In this document: one piece after another, positions 1 to 5,064 of the stretch
Position numbering within the stretch: position 1 is the first letter of the stretch
How the letters are laid out: each line of letters opens with the position of its first letter
From: an uncultured Rubrobacteraceae bacterium
GTDB lineage: Bacteria > Actinomycetota > Rubrobacteria > Rubrobacterales > Rubrobacteraceae
Assembly: GCA_902806105.1 (NCBI GenBank)
Contig: CADCVI010000168.1
Span: 1-6,525, forward strand
Direction: 5' to 3'
Length of the DNA: 6,525 bases
The notes under the pieces: model-generated
The model's database searches: none
The model's input: the letters and a program-made list of their open reading frames with translations, nothing else
What the model was told of the DNA's origin: nothing
Made by a program: the position numbers and the translations under genes

Positions 1-448
1 CGAGGTCGTACGCGCCGGAGCCACAGAGCTCTATGTAGTCCCTCTGGCCGTCCTGGGCGTTTATCCTGTCGGCGCCGGGGCCAGCGTTCAGGGTGTCGTT
101 GCCGTAGCCGCCCTGCACCAGGTCGTCGCCGTAGCCAGCGTACAACCTGTCGTTCCCGCTCTCGCCGTAGAGGGCATCGTCGCCGTTCTGACCGTAGATA
201 CGGTCGTTGGCGGTACCGCCGAGGAGCTTGTCCCCCCAGCCGGCCTCGTTGCCCCCGTACATCAGGTCGGCGCCGCCGTAGCCGTACATCAGGTCTGCAC
301 CGCCGTAGCCGTGCATCGTGTCTGCCCGCGAGGTGCCGTACAGGGCGTCCCCGTAGTTCGTGCCGTAGATCGTCGCCGCGTAGGCCGCGCCAGCCGTGAG
401 GGCTATCATCAGCATCGACAGCGTCGTCATGGTGGTGATCCTTCTCAT
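1..448 (-). CDS. Secreted RTX-like calcium-binding repeat protein (C-terminus outside window)
   Basis: Probably an exported protein that binds Ca2+ through a parallel beta-roll; its cellular role is unknown. Starting at ATG 448-446 it reads 149 residues to the window edge without a stop. Residues 1-24 form a Sec-type signal peptide: a basic start (MRRITT), a hydrophobic stretch and a cleavage site after AYA. From about residue 28 onward there are glycine/aspartate nonapeptides of the hemolysin-type GGxGxDxLx kind, for example GYGGADLMY twice in tandem (about residues 47-64), NGDDALYGE, SGNDRLYAG, YGDDLVQGG and YGNDTLNAG. Near the edge the motif changes to QRDYIELCGSG, which resembles the capping segment of small proteins of this class. 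GGAG lies 9 bases before the ATG and decides the start; a second in-frame ATG at 430 is less well placed. No protease, lipase or adhesin domain is visible in the part present. Family assignment is firm, function is not. Confidence 0.87.
   Translation of the reverse strand, partial: MRRITTMTTLSMLMIALTAGAAYAATIYGTNYGDALYGTSRADTMHGYGGADLMYGYGGADLMYGGNEAGWGDKLLGGTANDRIYGQNGDDALYGESGNDRLYAGYGDDLVQGGYGNDTLNAGPGADRINAQDGQRDYIELCGSGAYDL
260..326. repeat. 27-bp tandem repeat, about 2.5 copies
   Basis: Units at 260-286 and 287-313 match at 24 of 27 positions, and a partial third copy (314-326) follows. Each unit encodes one nine-residue RTX motif (GYGGADLMY) on the minus strand. The near-identity at DNA level, compared with the more diverged neighbouring motifs, suggests a recent in-frame duplication within the repeat domain. 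Confidence 0.7.
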
Positions 449-572
449 CTTTCTCTACTCCCTTCCCGGGGGTGGGACTACCCCTACCTTGGCTCCCGAA
501 CGGGCGGTGGACCACACACGGAGCACGCACGCTGCTCGCACAACAGCAGGAGAGTGGTCGTCGACCGCGCCA

Positions 573-590
573 TACGTTACTGAGAACGTA
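573..590. promoter_or_regulatory. 18-bp dyad TACGTT-n6-AACGTA, possible operator
   Basis: Perfect 6-bp arms separated by ACTGAG. It lies about 125 bases upstream of the calcium-binding protein start and is AT-richer than its surroundings, as expected for a regulator binding site. No adjacent regulator gene identifies the binding protein. The symmetry is observed; the function is a guess. Confidence 0.25.
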
Positions 591-664
591 GCCCCGGCAG
601 GGGCCAGGAACATCCCTCAAATGGAGGATCTCTGTCGGGACAAAATGCCCAGTCTCGCCCGGGA

Positions 665-685
665 CACGCGCCCTTGCGGCGCGTG
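665..685. other. Strong GC hairpin, possible terminator or structural element
   Basis: Perfect 8-bp arms CACGCGCC / GGCGCGTG around the 5-base loop CTTGC, one of the strongest simple hairpins in the window. On the minus strand it lies 112 bases beyond the end of the small ORF at 797-910, where a terminator might be expected. No T-run follows on either strand, so a canonical intrinsic terminator is not demonstrated. An insertion-sequence end is an alternative. Confidence 0.35.
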
Positions 686-796
686 AGAGCAGACGGACGG
701 CATCCTTTATCGGGTTGCAAGGCTCGTCCGAACCGCAACGATGCTCCAGCCCGGGATGGTACCGAGGAAGACCCTGTCGTCAGAGCAGGTGGGCGG

Positions 797-910
797 CTAC
801 CAGGCCCCCGGCGGGCCACCGCAGCACGAGCATCGCGTCTCGGGCCGTACGAGCATCGCTTCCTCGAAGGTCATCGGCCCGTCTTCGCTCCGTGCTCCAT
901 CGGAGGCCAT
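797..910 (-). CDS. Candidate 37-residue CxCC small protein (uncertain)
   Basis: ATG 910-908 to TAG 799-797 on the minus strand gives 37 residues; the core reads MTFEEAMLVRPETRCSCC and the end is GGPPGAW. The ATG follows directly on the TAA of the HTH-like fragment in the same frame (TAAATG), so the two could be translationally coupled or could be one gene split by a stop. An internal ATG at residue 13 gives a 25-residue alternative. The acidic/hydrophobic start followed by a cysteine pair looks more protein-like than the arginine-rich shadow frames nearby, and C27/C29/C30 could bind a metal. I do not recognise a family. It may equally be a remnant. Confidence 0.28.
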   Translation of the reverse strand: MASDGARSEDGPMTFEEAMLVRPETRCSCCGGPPGAW

Positions 911-1090
911 TTAGCCTGTGAGAGCGCGGGCCACGGCGTCTTCCTTCAGGCAGGGGTCCGGCGTGTAGAAATCGTAGGCGGTGGTTCCGGCCTCGCGTAG
1001 CGGACGCTCGACAGCGCAGATCCAGGCCGCGGATCGTTCCGAGCACCCGAGTAGCTCCCCCGCGGCGGGTACCTGCGGAATTTGCGTCAG
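911..1090 (-). pseudogene. HTH-like (excisionase/MerR-type) C-terminal fragment without start codon
   Basis: The minus frame ending at TAA 913-911 carries a 59-residue stretch starting LTQIPQVPAAGELLGCSERS and ending AYDFYTPDPCLKEDAVARALTG. Its order (a short helix, LLGCSERS, then a wing-like segment and a final EDAVARAL helix) resembles small helix-turn-helix domains of the excisionase kind, where a 'VA.LLGVS..T...' helix pair is followed by a strand and a 'REDLEALL'-like helix. There is no ATG, GTG or TTG in frame upstream within the readable part, and the frame degrades into low-complexity sequence past about 1115. I therefore treat it as a 5'-truncated or decayed gene. Similarity was judged by eye only. 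Confidence 0.32.
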
Positions 1091-1184
1091 GTTCGCCCGA
1101 TCCCGTCCGACAGTTCCACACTTTCCCGGTGCTTCGGGCGGTCGACTCGTGGTCGTGGCGCCGCGGCCACCCCTTACTCTGTGC

Positions 1185-1682
1185 CTAGCCCTCGGAGCTC
1201 CAGGTCAGGTTCAGGGTGCCGTACTGCGTCTCGGCCTCCTGCTCGGCGACGACCTCGCCGCCGGCGAGTATCTCGATCTTGAGCGTCCCGTCGTCATCGA
1301 CGCCAGGCTTGGAGAACGACGCGTTGACGACGTCGAAGCCCGATTCGCGGAGGTCGACCGTGAACTCCACGGGTTCACCCTCCAGCAGGCCCTCGGCGTA
1401 CTCCGAGCCGTCGAGGTTCCCGTAGCTTCCCGCGTAGATGGTCCCCTCCGTCCCGGAGAGCCTCACGGTAGCCGTGCGCGCCGATTCCTCGGCGGCGGCT
1501 CCGGTCTCCTCGGGGGCTCCCGCCTTTACGGTCTCCTCGGCGGTCGCCGGCCGTGGCTCGGCCGGGGCGCCCTCCGCCCCCTCCTCCCCCGACCCGCACC
1601 CGAACAGCATCGCCCCGAGGGCTAGCGAGATCAGGAAGGATGCGAACGGGCGTGCAGGGGCAGCGGCGGGGCGAGACCCCAC
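1185..1682 (-). CDS. Acidic lipoprotein with MmpS-like beta-rich C-terminal domain
   Basis: A predicted membrane-anchored lipoprotein of unknown function. With GTG 1682-1680 as start it has 165 residues: a short basic n-region, the hydrophobic segment FASFLISLALGAMLFGC and a lipobox (LFGC) with Cys29 as the lipidated residue. A disordered Glu/Ala/Pro-rich linker (about residues 30-70) follows, then a domain of about 90 residues beginning TATVRLSGTEGTIYAGSYGN and ending TLKIEILAGGEVVAEQEAET plus QYGTLNLTWSSEG. Its strand pattern and its 'I.I..GG.VV......YG.L' ending recall MmpS-type extracellular domains, but no cysteine pair is present. In-frame ATGs at 1736 and 1715 would add 18 or 11 arginine-rich residues and lack a good ribosome binding site. 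I prefer the GTG for signal-peptide length and because it sits 2 bases after the stop of an upstream small ORF. No RND transporter gene adjoins it. Confidence 0.78.
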   Translation of the reverse strand: MGSRPAAAPARPFASFLISLALGAMLFGCGSGEEGAEGAPAEPRPATAEETVKAGAPEETGAAAEESARTATVRLSGTEGTIYAGSYGNLDGSEYAEGLLEGEPVEFTVDLRESGFDVVNASFSKPGVDDDGTLKIEILAGGEVVAEQEAETQYGTLNLTWSSEG

Positions 1683-1684
1683 CC

Positions 1685-1786
1685 TCAGACCCCGTGTCCG
1701 TCGATGCTCACGCATGCCCCGCGTGGCCTTGCGCATACAGGAGCACGGCCCGTACCGCGCGACTTCTTTCTCGCCTTCGACCTCAT
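1685..1786 (-). CDS. Candidate 33-residue basic leader ORF upstream of the lipoprotein
   Basis: ATG 1786-1784 to TGA 1687-1685 on the minus strand encodes 33 residues beginning MRSKARKKSRGTGR. A purine-rich GGAAGGG lies 7 bases before the ATG, the best ribosome binding site in this gap. Its TGA is separated by only two bases from the GTG proposed as the lipoprotein start, an arrangement typical of translational coupling. The peptide resembles no family known to me, and its composition is close to what random GC-rich DNA encodes. If the lipoprotein really starts at 1736 or 1715, this ORF is only an overlapping shadow. Confidence 0.28.
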   Translation of the reverse strand: MRSKARKKSRGTGRAPVCARPRGACVSIDGHGV

Positions 1787-1802
1787 GATGAAACCCTTCC
1801 GA

Positions 1803-1808
1803 ATCATA
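1803..1808 (-). promoter_or_regulatory. Possible -10 element (TATGAT) for the lipoprotein unit
   Basis: On the minus strand TATGAT matches the TATAAT consensus at five of six positions. It lies in an unusually AT-rich patch, about 17 bases before the leader ORF and about 120 bases before the lipoprotein GTG. No good -35 hexamer is seen at 16-18 bases upstream (the nearest is TAGCTT), so the call rests on one hexamer. Confidence 0.25.
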
Positions 1809-2017
1809 CGAACCGCCGTGCGCGATAAGCTACCACAACAATGGGGTAATCTCCGAATGCGCCGGACCCTGCCCCAAGGAACAACTAGGAGGTTGGTAGA
1901 GACCGAACGCGCGGCCAAGGCTCTCGAACAGATCTGCGAGGCTTCATGCGGGGACGGGAGGGCGAGCATCCCCCAGTGCTAGCCCTGACCCGTGGCATGG
2001 CGAGCGGCTGGCCTCCG

Positions 2018-3106
2018 TTAGAAGGCGTAACGGACCTTGCAGTAGGGCAGGCTCTCGGCGAGCATGGCCTTGAAGAGCTTCACCATCTTGCCCTTCTTCG
2101 CGCGTGCGTAGCGGACGTTCACGGCGCCGTTCTCGGAGACCTTTCTCTCCTGAAGGTTGGGGGTCCACAGGAGGTCTTCGGCTTTGGGGTGCCAGCCGAG
2201 GTTGACCTCGTGGAGGGCCTCGTTGTGGGTGAGGAAGATCACCTCGCAGGCGAGCTGCGCCTTGGCCTCCGGCGAGAGGGCGTCGTCGAGCCAGGAGAAC
2301 AGTTCCCGGTAGTCGGCGCGCCAGCCCTCGTAGACGATGACGGGGCTGAAGTTGACGTGGACCTCGTAGCCGGCTTCGACGAAATCGTTTATCGCCGCTA
2401 TGCGGTCCCGAATGCGGCTCGTCCTCACGTCGACGACCTTCGAGACAGGCTCGGGCATGAGGCTGAACCGGATGCGCGTCTTCCCCTGGGGTTCGTAGCC
2501 GAGCAGGTCCCGGTTGACGTACTTCGTGGCGAAGGAAGCTTTGGCGTTGGGTATTCCCTTGAAGAGGTCGACTATGTCCTTCACGTTGTCGCTCACCGTC
2601 GCGTCGACGGAGCAGTCGCCGTTCTCCCCGATGTCGTAGACCCAGAAGATCGGGTCTACCGGGTTCGGCTCCATCTTCAGGCCCTGCTTTCTCGCGTGGC
2701 GTTCGACGGCCTCCTTGATGCCCTCGATGTTCACGAAGGTGGTTATGGGGTTGGCGTAGCCCTTGCGGCGCGGGACGTAGCAGTAGGCGCAGGCCATCGC
2801 GCAGCCGTTGGAGTGGGACGGGGCTATAAAGTCCGCGCTCCTGCCGTTGGGGCGGCAGGCGAGCGACTTCTTGACGCCGAGGACGAGGACGCCGCGCTTC
2901 GTCCCCAGCCAGTCGCCGACAAGCCCCTCGTTGCCGTGCAGGCCCTCGATATTCCAGTGGGACGGAACCTCGACGCGCTCCGCATCCGGGAATCGGGACA
3001 GGATCTCACGCCCCCGCGCGTACTCCTCGACCGAGGGCTCGTGAAAGATCCGGCCTATCTCCAGGAGCGGGCGCATCTCCCGCATCTTCTCTCGTCTCTG
3101 CTGCAT
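2018..3106 (-). CDS. Spore photoproduct lyase family radical SAM protein
   Basis: Predicted cytoplasmic radical S-adenosylmethionine enzyme of the spore photoproduct lyase (SPL) family, which in endospore formers reverses the UV lesion 5-thyminyl-5,6-dihydrothymine in DNA. It has 362 residues, close to the usual SPL length. The 4Fe-4S/SAM motif is SNGCAMACAYCY (Cys102, Cys106, Cys109; CX3CX2C). ENGDCSVDA places Cys165-Ser166 where, by my memory of Bacillus SplB, the hydrogen-donor cysteine (Cys141) lies. Downstream SFATKYVNRDLLGY, GKTRIRFSLMP, RIAAINDFVEAGYEVHVNFS and YEGWRADYRELF follow the order of the SPL C-terminal half. The start is the first ATG; it lacks a strong Shine-Dalgarno, and Met8 and Met11 are alternatives. 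No spore gene is seen nearby, so repair of UV damage outside sporulation, or another radical reaction, is possible. Family assignment is firm; substrate is inferred. Confidence 0.93.
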   Translation of the reverse strand: MQQRREKMREMRPLLEIGRIFHEPSVEEYARGREILSRFPDAERVEVPSHWNIEGLHGNEGLVGDWLGTKRGVLVLGVKKSLACRPNGRSADFIAPSHSNGCAMACAYCYVPRRKGYANPITTFVNIEGIKEAVERHARKQGLKMEPNPVDPIFWVYDIGENGDCSVDATVSDNVKDIVDLFKGIPNAKASFATKYVNRDLLGYEPQGKTRIRFSLMPEPVSKVVDVRTSRIRDRIAAINDFVEAGYEVHVNFSPVIVYEGWRADYRELFSWLDDALSPEAKAQLACEVIFLTHNEALHEVNLGWHPKAEDLLWTPNLQERKVSENGAVNVRYARAKKGKMVKLFKAMLAESLPYCKVRYAF

Positions 3107-3160
3107 AACCCAAGGTTACGCGGATATTGCTCTTTTTCCGGGTGAGAGATCACGCACCGC

Positions 3161-3176
3161 CAGACGGGAACGTCTG
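3161..3176. other. Small perfect hairpin upstream of the SPL gene
   Basis: CAGACG-GGAA-CGTCTG forms six perfect base pairs with a four-base loop (a GNRA-type GGAA loop if transcribed rightward, TTCC if leftward). It lies 55 bases before the SPL start, just past the last recognisable piece of the CobW remnant. It could be an operator or the old terminator of the dead gene. No T-run follows. Confidence 0.28.
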
Positions 3177-3194
3177 CTTCGAGCCAGAGCGGGT

Positions 3195-3480
3195 CCGCGC
3201 CGACGATAATAAGGCTTCGAGGGAACCTGGATCTCCTCGGACGAGACCCCGCAGGCGAGATGAAGCCGGGGCAACAGCGGCGGTCCTCGTCAGGCGCCAG
3301 GCATCGAGAGGGAGGGACCGGGGCATGATGCGCTGGATACCAATGTGGACGATAGGGCCGCCCGTATCGAGGACTCGTTGACGAGCACGGCCGCCTTCGC
3401 CGCCCCGGGCTCCGGGAGCACCCGAGACGGCAGGGTGGTCTTGCCGCTCCCCAGGAATCCGGTCGCGGGCTTCCACGCTG
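3195..3480 (-). pseudogene. Decayed CobW/COG0523-type GTPase with internal deletion and frameshifts
   Basis: Intact members are G3E-family P-loop GTPases of about 300-400 residues that act as metal or cofactor chaperones. Here one minus frame carries the N-terminal hallmark ATGFLGSGKTTL (Walker A at 3434-3460) followed by AAKAAVLVNE, the usual second strand. The sequence then jumps to pieces like the CobW C-terminal domain: GGPIVHIGIQRIMPRSLPLD with AW (3362-3297) in a second frame, PDEDRRCCPGFIS (about 3296-3258) in a third, and SSEEIQ / GSLEALLSSA (about 3245-3205) across further frame changes. The Mg-binding and CxCC regions and the GTP-specificity motif that should lie between are missing, so several hundred bases appear deleted. 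No single frame is open across the whole. The gene is dead; its former metal or partner cannot be told. Confidence 0.72.
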
Positions 3481-3641
3481 CTCCGTCCCGGGGGCCGCAA
3501 CACACAGCGCCTCCCGGGGTTCTCGTTCAACGGGTCGAGGGACCACCGTCCGTCGAGCCTTGACGCCGTAGGCCACGAGGAGCCGGGGTCCCGACGAGCC
3601 CGGAGGGCCCTTTCCGTGAGGGCGTACTTCGCACCGGTCCT

Positions 3642-3814
3642 TCAGGTAAGACCCTTGTGACTCAGGACCTCGTTCGCCAGGGAGGCCCGGTGGGCGCGGC
3701 AGCGGCGGCGCTCACGGAGGTGTAGACGCCGTCGCCCCTCGGGTGGGCTCTGTCCCCGACGTGTCGGTCAGTCCGGTGGGAGCCGGAGACGGGCTCGCCG
3801 CAGAGCAGGCAAAC
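3642..3814 (-). pseudogene. Frameshifted small zinc-ribbon-like protein (CxxC...CxxC)
   Basis: On the minus strand one frame reads VCLLCGEPVSGSHRTDRHVG then DRAHPRGDGVYTSVS (3814 to 3710) before turning into alanine repeats. From there the next frame reads RRRCRAHRASLANEVLSHKG and LT, ending at TGA 3644-3642. Adding one T after AGC (3712-3710) would join the two and give VSCRRCRAHRASLANE, restoring a second CxxC to pair with CLLC. The joined product would be about 56 residues with a zinc-ribbon layout. A purine-rich GGAGGGGAGAGGGGAGG lies just upstream, but the first codon is GTT, not a start. The gene lies immediately downstream of the CE4 hydrolase in the same direction and could once have been its operon partner. 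A sequencing indel instead of a mutation is possible. I do not recognise the family. Confidence 0.42.
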
Positions 3815-3846
3815 ACTGGGCCTCCCCTCTCCCCTCCGGCTTCCCC

Positions 3847-4749
3847 CTAGGTCGGGCTCGGAACGGCTTCCTCGCGGGGCTGGCGCCGGGCGAAGTCGTC
3901 GGCGATCTCCTCGAAGGTCGCCCACTTCACGCCGTCGTGGCCGTTGATGTACTCGATCATGCGCTCCAGCATCAGGAGGACCTGCGGGCGTCCCGAGACG
4001 TCCGGATGGATGGTGAACGCGTAGACGGCGTAGTCCATCTCGCGGTGGACCCAGTCGAACTGGTCCTTCCACATCTGCTCGATGTCGCGCGGGTTGACGA
4101 AGCCGTGGGAGTTCGGAGAGCCCTTGATGAACATCATCGGGGGCAGGTCATCGAGGTACCAGTTCGCGGGGATCTTGATGAGGTCGGTCTCCTCGCCCCG
4201 AACGAGGGGCTTCATCCACTCCTCGGCCGACTTGGAGTAGTCGATCTTGGTCCACGAATCCCCGACGCGGGCGTAGTAGGGCGTGAAATCGTTGTGCTGG
4301 AGGGAGTGGTCGTACTTGTAGCCGAACTCGAGCAGGAGCTCGTTCGTCGTGTTGGAGGGCTCCCACCAGGGGGCCACGTTCCCGACCGGCTTCTTGCCCG
4401 TCAAATCCTCGACGAGCCCTATGCACTTCTCCAGGACGTCGCGCTCCTGCTGCGGGGTCATTGCGACCGGGTTCTCATGCGAGTAGCCGTGCGTCCCTAT
4501 CTCGTGCCCGGCGTCCACGACGGCCTTCATCTGCTCGGGGAAGGTCTCGATGGAGTGTCCGGGGACGAACCACGTGGTTTGAAGGTCGTACTTCTGGAAG
4601 AGGTTCAAGAGCCTCGGCGAGCCGACCTCGCCGGCGAAGAGGCCGCGCGAGATGTCGTCGGGCGAGTCCTCGCCCCCGTAAGAGCCGAGCCAGCCCGCGA
4701 CCGCGTCGACGTCGACGCCGAAGGCGCAGTAGATCTCTTTCTCTGCCAT
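3847..4749 (-). CDS. CE4-fold hydrolase, HpPgdA/PuuE-like (annotated as polysaccharide deacetylase)
   Basis: A metal-dependent NodB-fold hydrolase of 300 residues. The start segment [14 protein letters not shown] supplies the motif-1 aspartates (Asp13 and Asp15), HGYSHE supplies the metal histidines (His87 and His91), [14 protein letters not shown] is typical of the HpPgdA-like subgroup, and [14 protein letters not shown] carries the late catalytic histidine (His248). There is no signal peptide or membrane segment, so it is cytoplasmic. This and its length match the PuuE/HpPgdA branch, which contains Helicobacter peptidoglycan deacetylase HP0310, a cofactor-free allantoinase and cyclic imide hydrolases, rather than secreted chitin or xylan deacetylases. 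ATG 4749-4747 is preceded by a purine-rich GAGAGAGGGAGAGA. It is divergent from an amidase gene, which points toward a small cyclic amide as substrate, though a peptidoglycan or other acyl substrate cannot be excluded. Confidence 0.92.
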   Translation of the reverse strand: MAEKEIYCAFGVDVDAVAGWLGSYGGEDSPDDISRGLFAGEVGSPRLLNLFQKYDLQTTWFVPGHSIETFPEQMKAVVDAGHEIGTHGYSHENPVAMTPQQERDVLEKCIGLVEDLTGKKPVGNVAPWWEPSNTTNELLLEFGYKYDHSLQHNDFTPYYARVGDSWTKIDYSKSAEEWMKPLVRGEETDLIKIPANWYLDDLPPMMFIKGSPNSHGFVNPRDIEQMWKDQFDWVHREMDYAVYAFTIHPDVSGRPQVLLMLERMIEYINGHDGVKWATFEEIADDFARRQPREEAVPSPT

Positions 4750-4782
4750 TCTCTCCCTCTCTCCAGGTTCCCGACGGCCGGC

Positions 4783-4788
4783 ATTCTA
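4783..4788 (-). promoter_or_regulatory. Possible -10 element (TAGAAT) for the CE4 hydrolase gene
   Basis: TAGAAT on the minus strand matches TATAAT at five of six positions and lies 33 bases upstream of the ATG, allowing a short leader that contains the purine-rich ribosome binding site. The -35 position holds no recognisable TTGACA-like hexamer. The overlapping inverted repeats at 4809-4835 would sit over its -35 region. Confidence 0.3.
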
Positions 4789-4808
4789 CCCGAAGGGGCC
4801 TCTCCACA

Positions 4809-4835
4809 GGTAGGGAGCCGCCTACCGCGGGCTCC
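4809..4835. promoter_or_regulatory. Two overlapping, mutually exclusive inverted repeats
   Basis: GGTAGG (4809-4814) can pair with CCTACC (4821-4826) over a 6-base loop. GGAGCC (4814-4819) can pair with GGCTCC (4830-4835) over a 10-base loop. The two stems share bases, so only one can form at a time. The element lies 60-86 bases upstream of the CE4 start, in the -35 region of its proposed promoter. It could be a repressor operator with two half-site registers or, if transcribed, an alternative RNA fold. Confidence 0.32.
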
Positions 4836-4916
4836 TGGAACGAGGGCGCCGTTGCCGTTAAGCTGGCCGCGTCGGAACATCCCCGAAGAGAGGAGCCGAG
4901 TTGGCCCGTCCCTCCA

Positions 4917-4944
4917 TTACGGTACCGCCTCCGGGCGTTACGGT
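4917..4944. promoter_or_regulatory. Direct repeat TTACGGT, two copies 21 bp apart
   Basis: TTACGGT occurs at 4917-4923 and again at 4938-4944, each followed by a CTCC or CCTCC run. A 21-bp pitch equals two helical turns, so both copies face the same side of the DNA, as for tandem binding sites of a regulator or response regulator. It sits mid-way in the divergent intergenic region. The repeat is visible; the binding role is inferred. Confidence 0.27.
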
Positions 4945-4993
4945 CTCCTCGACCGGCTCTCTCCGAAGCGTGGCCGGTAGCGCGACGGCGGGA

Positions 4994-5016
4994 TGCGGCA
5001 CCGGGGAGATGCCGCA
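4994..5016. promoter_or_regulatory. 7-bp inverted repeat TGCGGCA / TGCCGCA
   Basis: Perfect arms at 4994-5000 and 5010-5016 around a 9-base spacer, about 90 bases upstream of the amidase start. It is a candidate activator or repressor site for the rightward promoter, whose -10/-35 elements I could not identify. Confidence 0.27.
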
Positions 5017-5064
5017 AGTTCGTCGGGGTGCTTCTGGTGTAGGTCTCGTAGTGGTCCGGGCGGC

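Larger units (their letters stand above)
449..796. other. Intergenic stretch rich in dyads, no convincing gene
   Basis: All six frames are open only in short, arginine/proline-rich stretches typical of GC-rich non-coding DNA. What is visible is a cluster of symmetrical elements: GGTCG-T-CGACC (556-566), TACGTT-n6-AACGTA (573-590), GCCCC-ggca-GGGGC (591-604), an imperfect GGGACAAAATGCCC (637-650) and a strong hairpin (665-685). The promoter of the calcium-binding protein should lie near 470-600, but I see no clear -10/-35 pair. Confidence 0.5.

Noticed and set aside
577..819. 80-residue minus-strand frame as an insertion-sequence remnant
   Set aside because: No transposase motif, no paired terminal repeats and no target-site duplication could be seen; only the hairpin cluster is real.
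674..1000. 108-residue plus-strand frame in the 449-1184 gap
   Set aside because: Arginine/glycine-rich composition, no ribosome binding site and no motif; it is antisense to the HTH-like and CxCC fragments, which look more protein-like.
1155..1170. GTGGC...GCCAC hairpin just after the lipoprotein stop as a terminator
   Set aside because: The stem is only about five pairs in very GC-rich DNA and no T-run follows on the minus strand.
1801..1960. Possible tRNA, prompted by GGAGGTTGGTAGAGACC resembling a D-arm
   Set aside because: No matching T-arm (GGTTCGAAT-type), anticodon stem or acceptor pairing can be assembled around it on either strand.
1704..1982. 92-residue plus-strand frame between the lipoprotein and SPL genes (MMKPFRIIRTAVRDKL...)
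   Set aside because: Its part from 1787 is less shadow-like because it lies in an AT-richer patch, but there is no ribosome binding site at any start, third-position GC bias is much weaker than in the real genes, and no family is recognised.
1946..3145. 399-residue plus-strand open frame opposite the SPL gene
   Set aside because: It is the antisense shadow of a recognised radical SAM gene. The translation is a valine/aspartate/leucine-rich mirror without family motifs, as expected when GC-biased codons are read backwards.
3937..4980. 347-residue plus-strand open frame opposite the CE4 gene
   Set aside because: It lies antisense to a gene with all CE4 catalytic motifs, runs on through the intergenic region and has no motif of its own.
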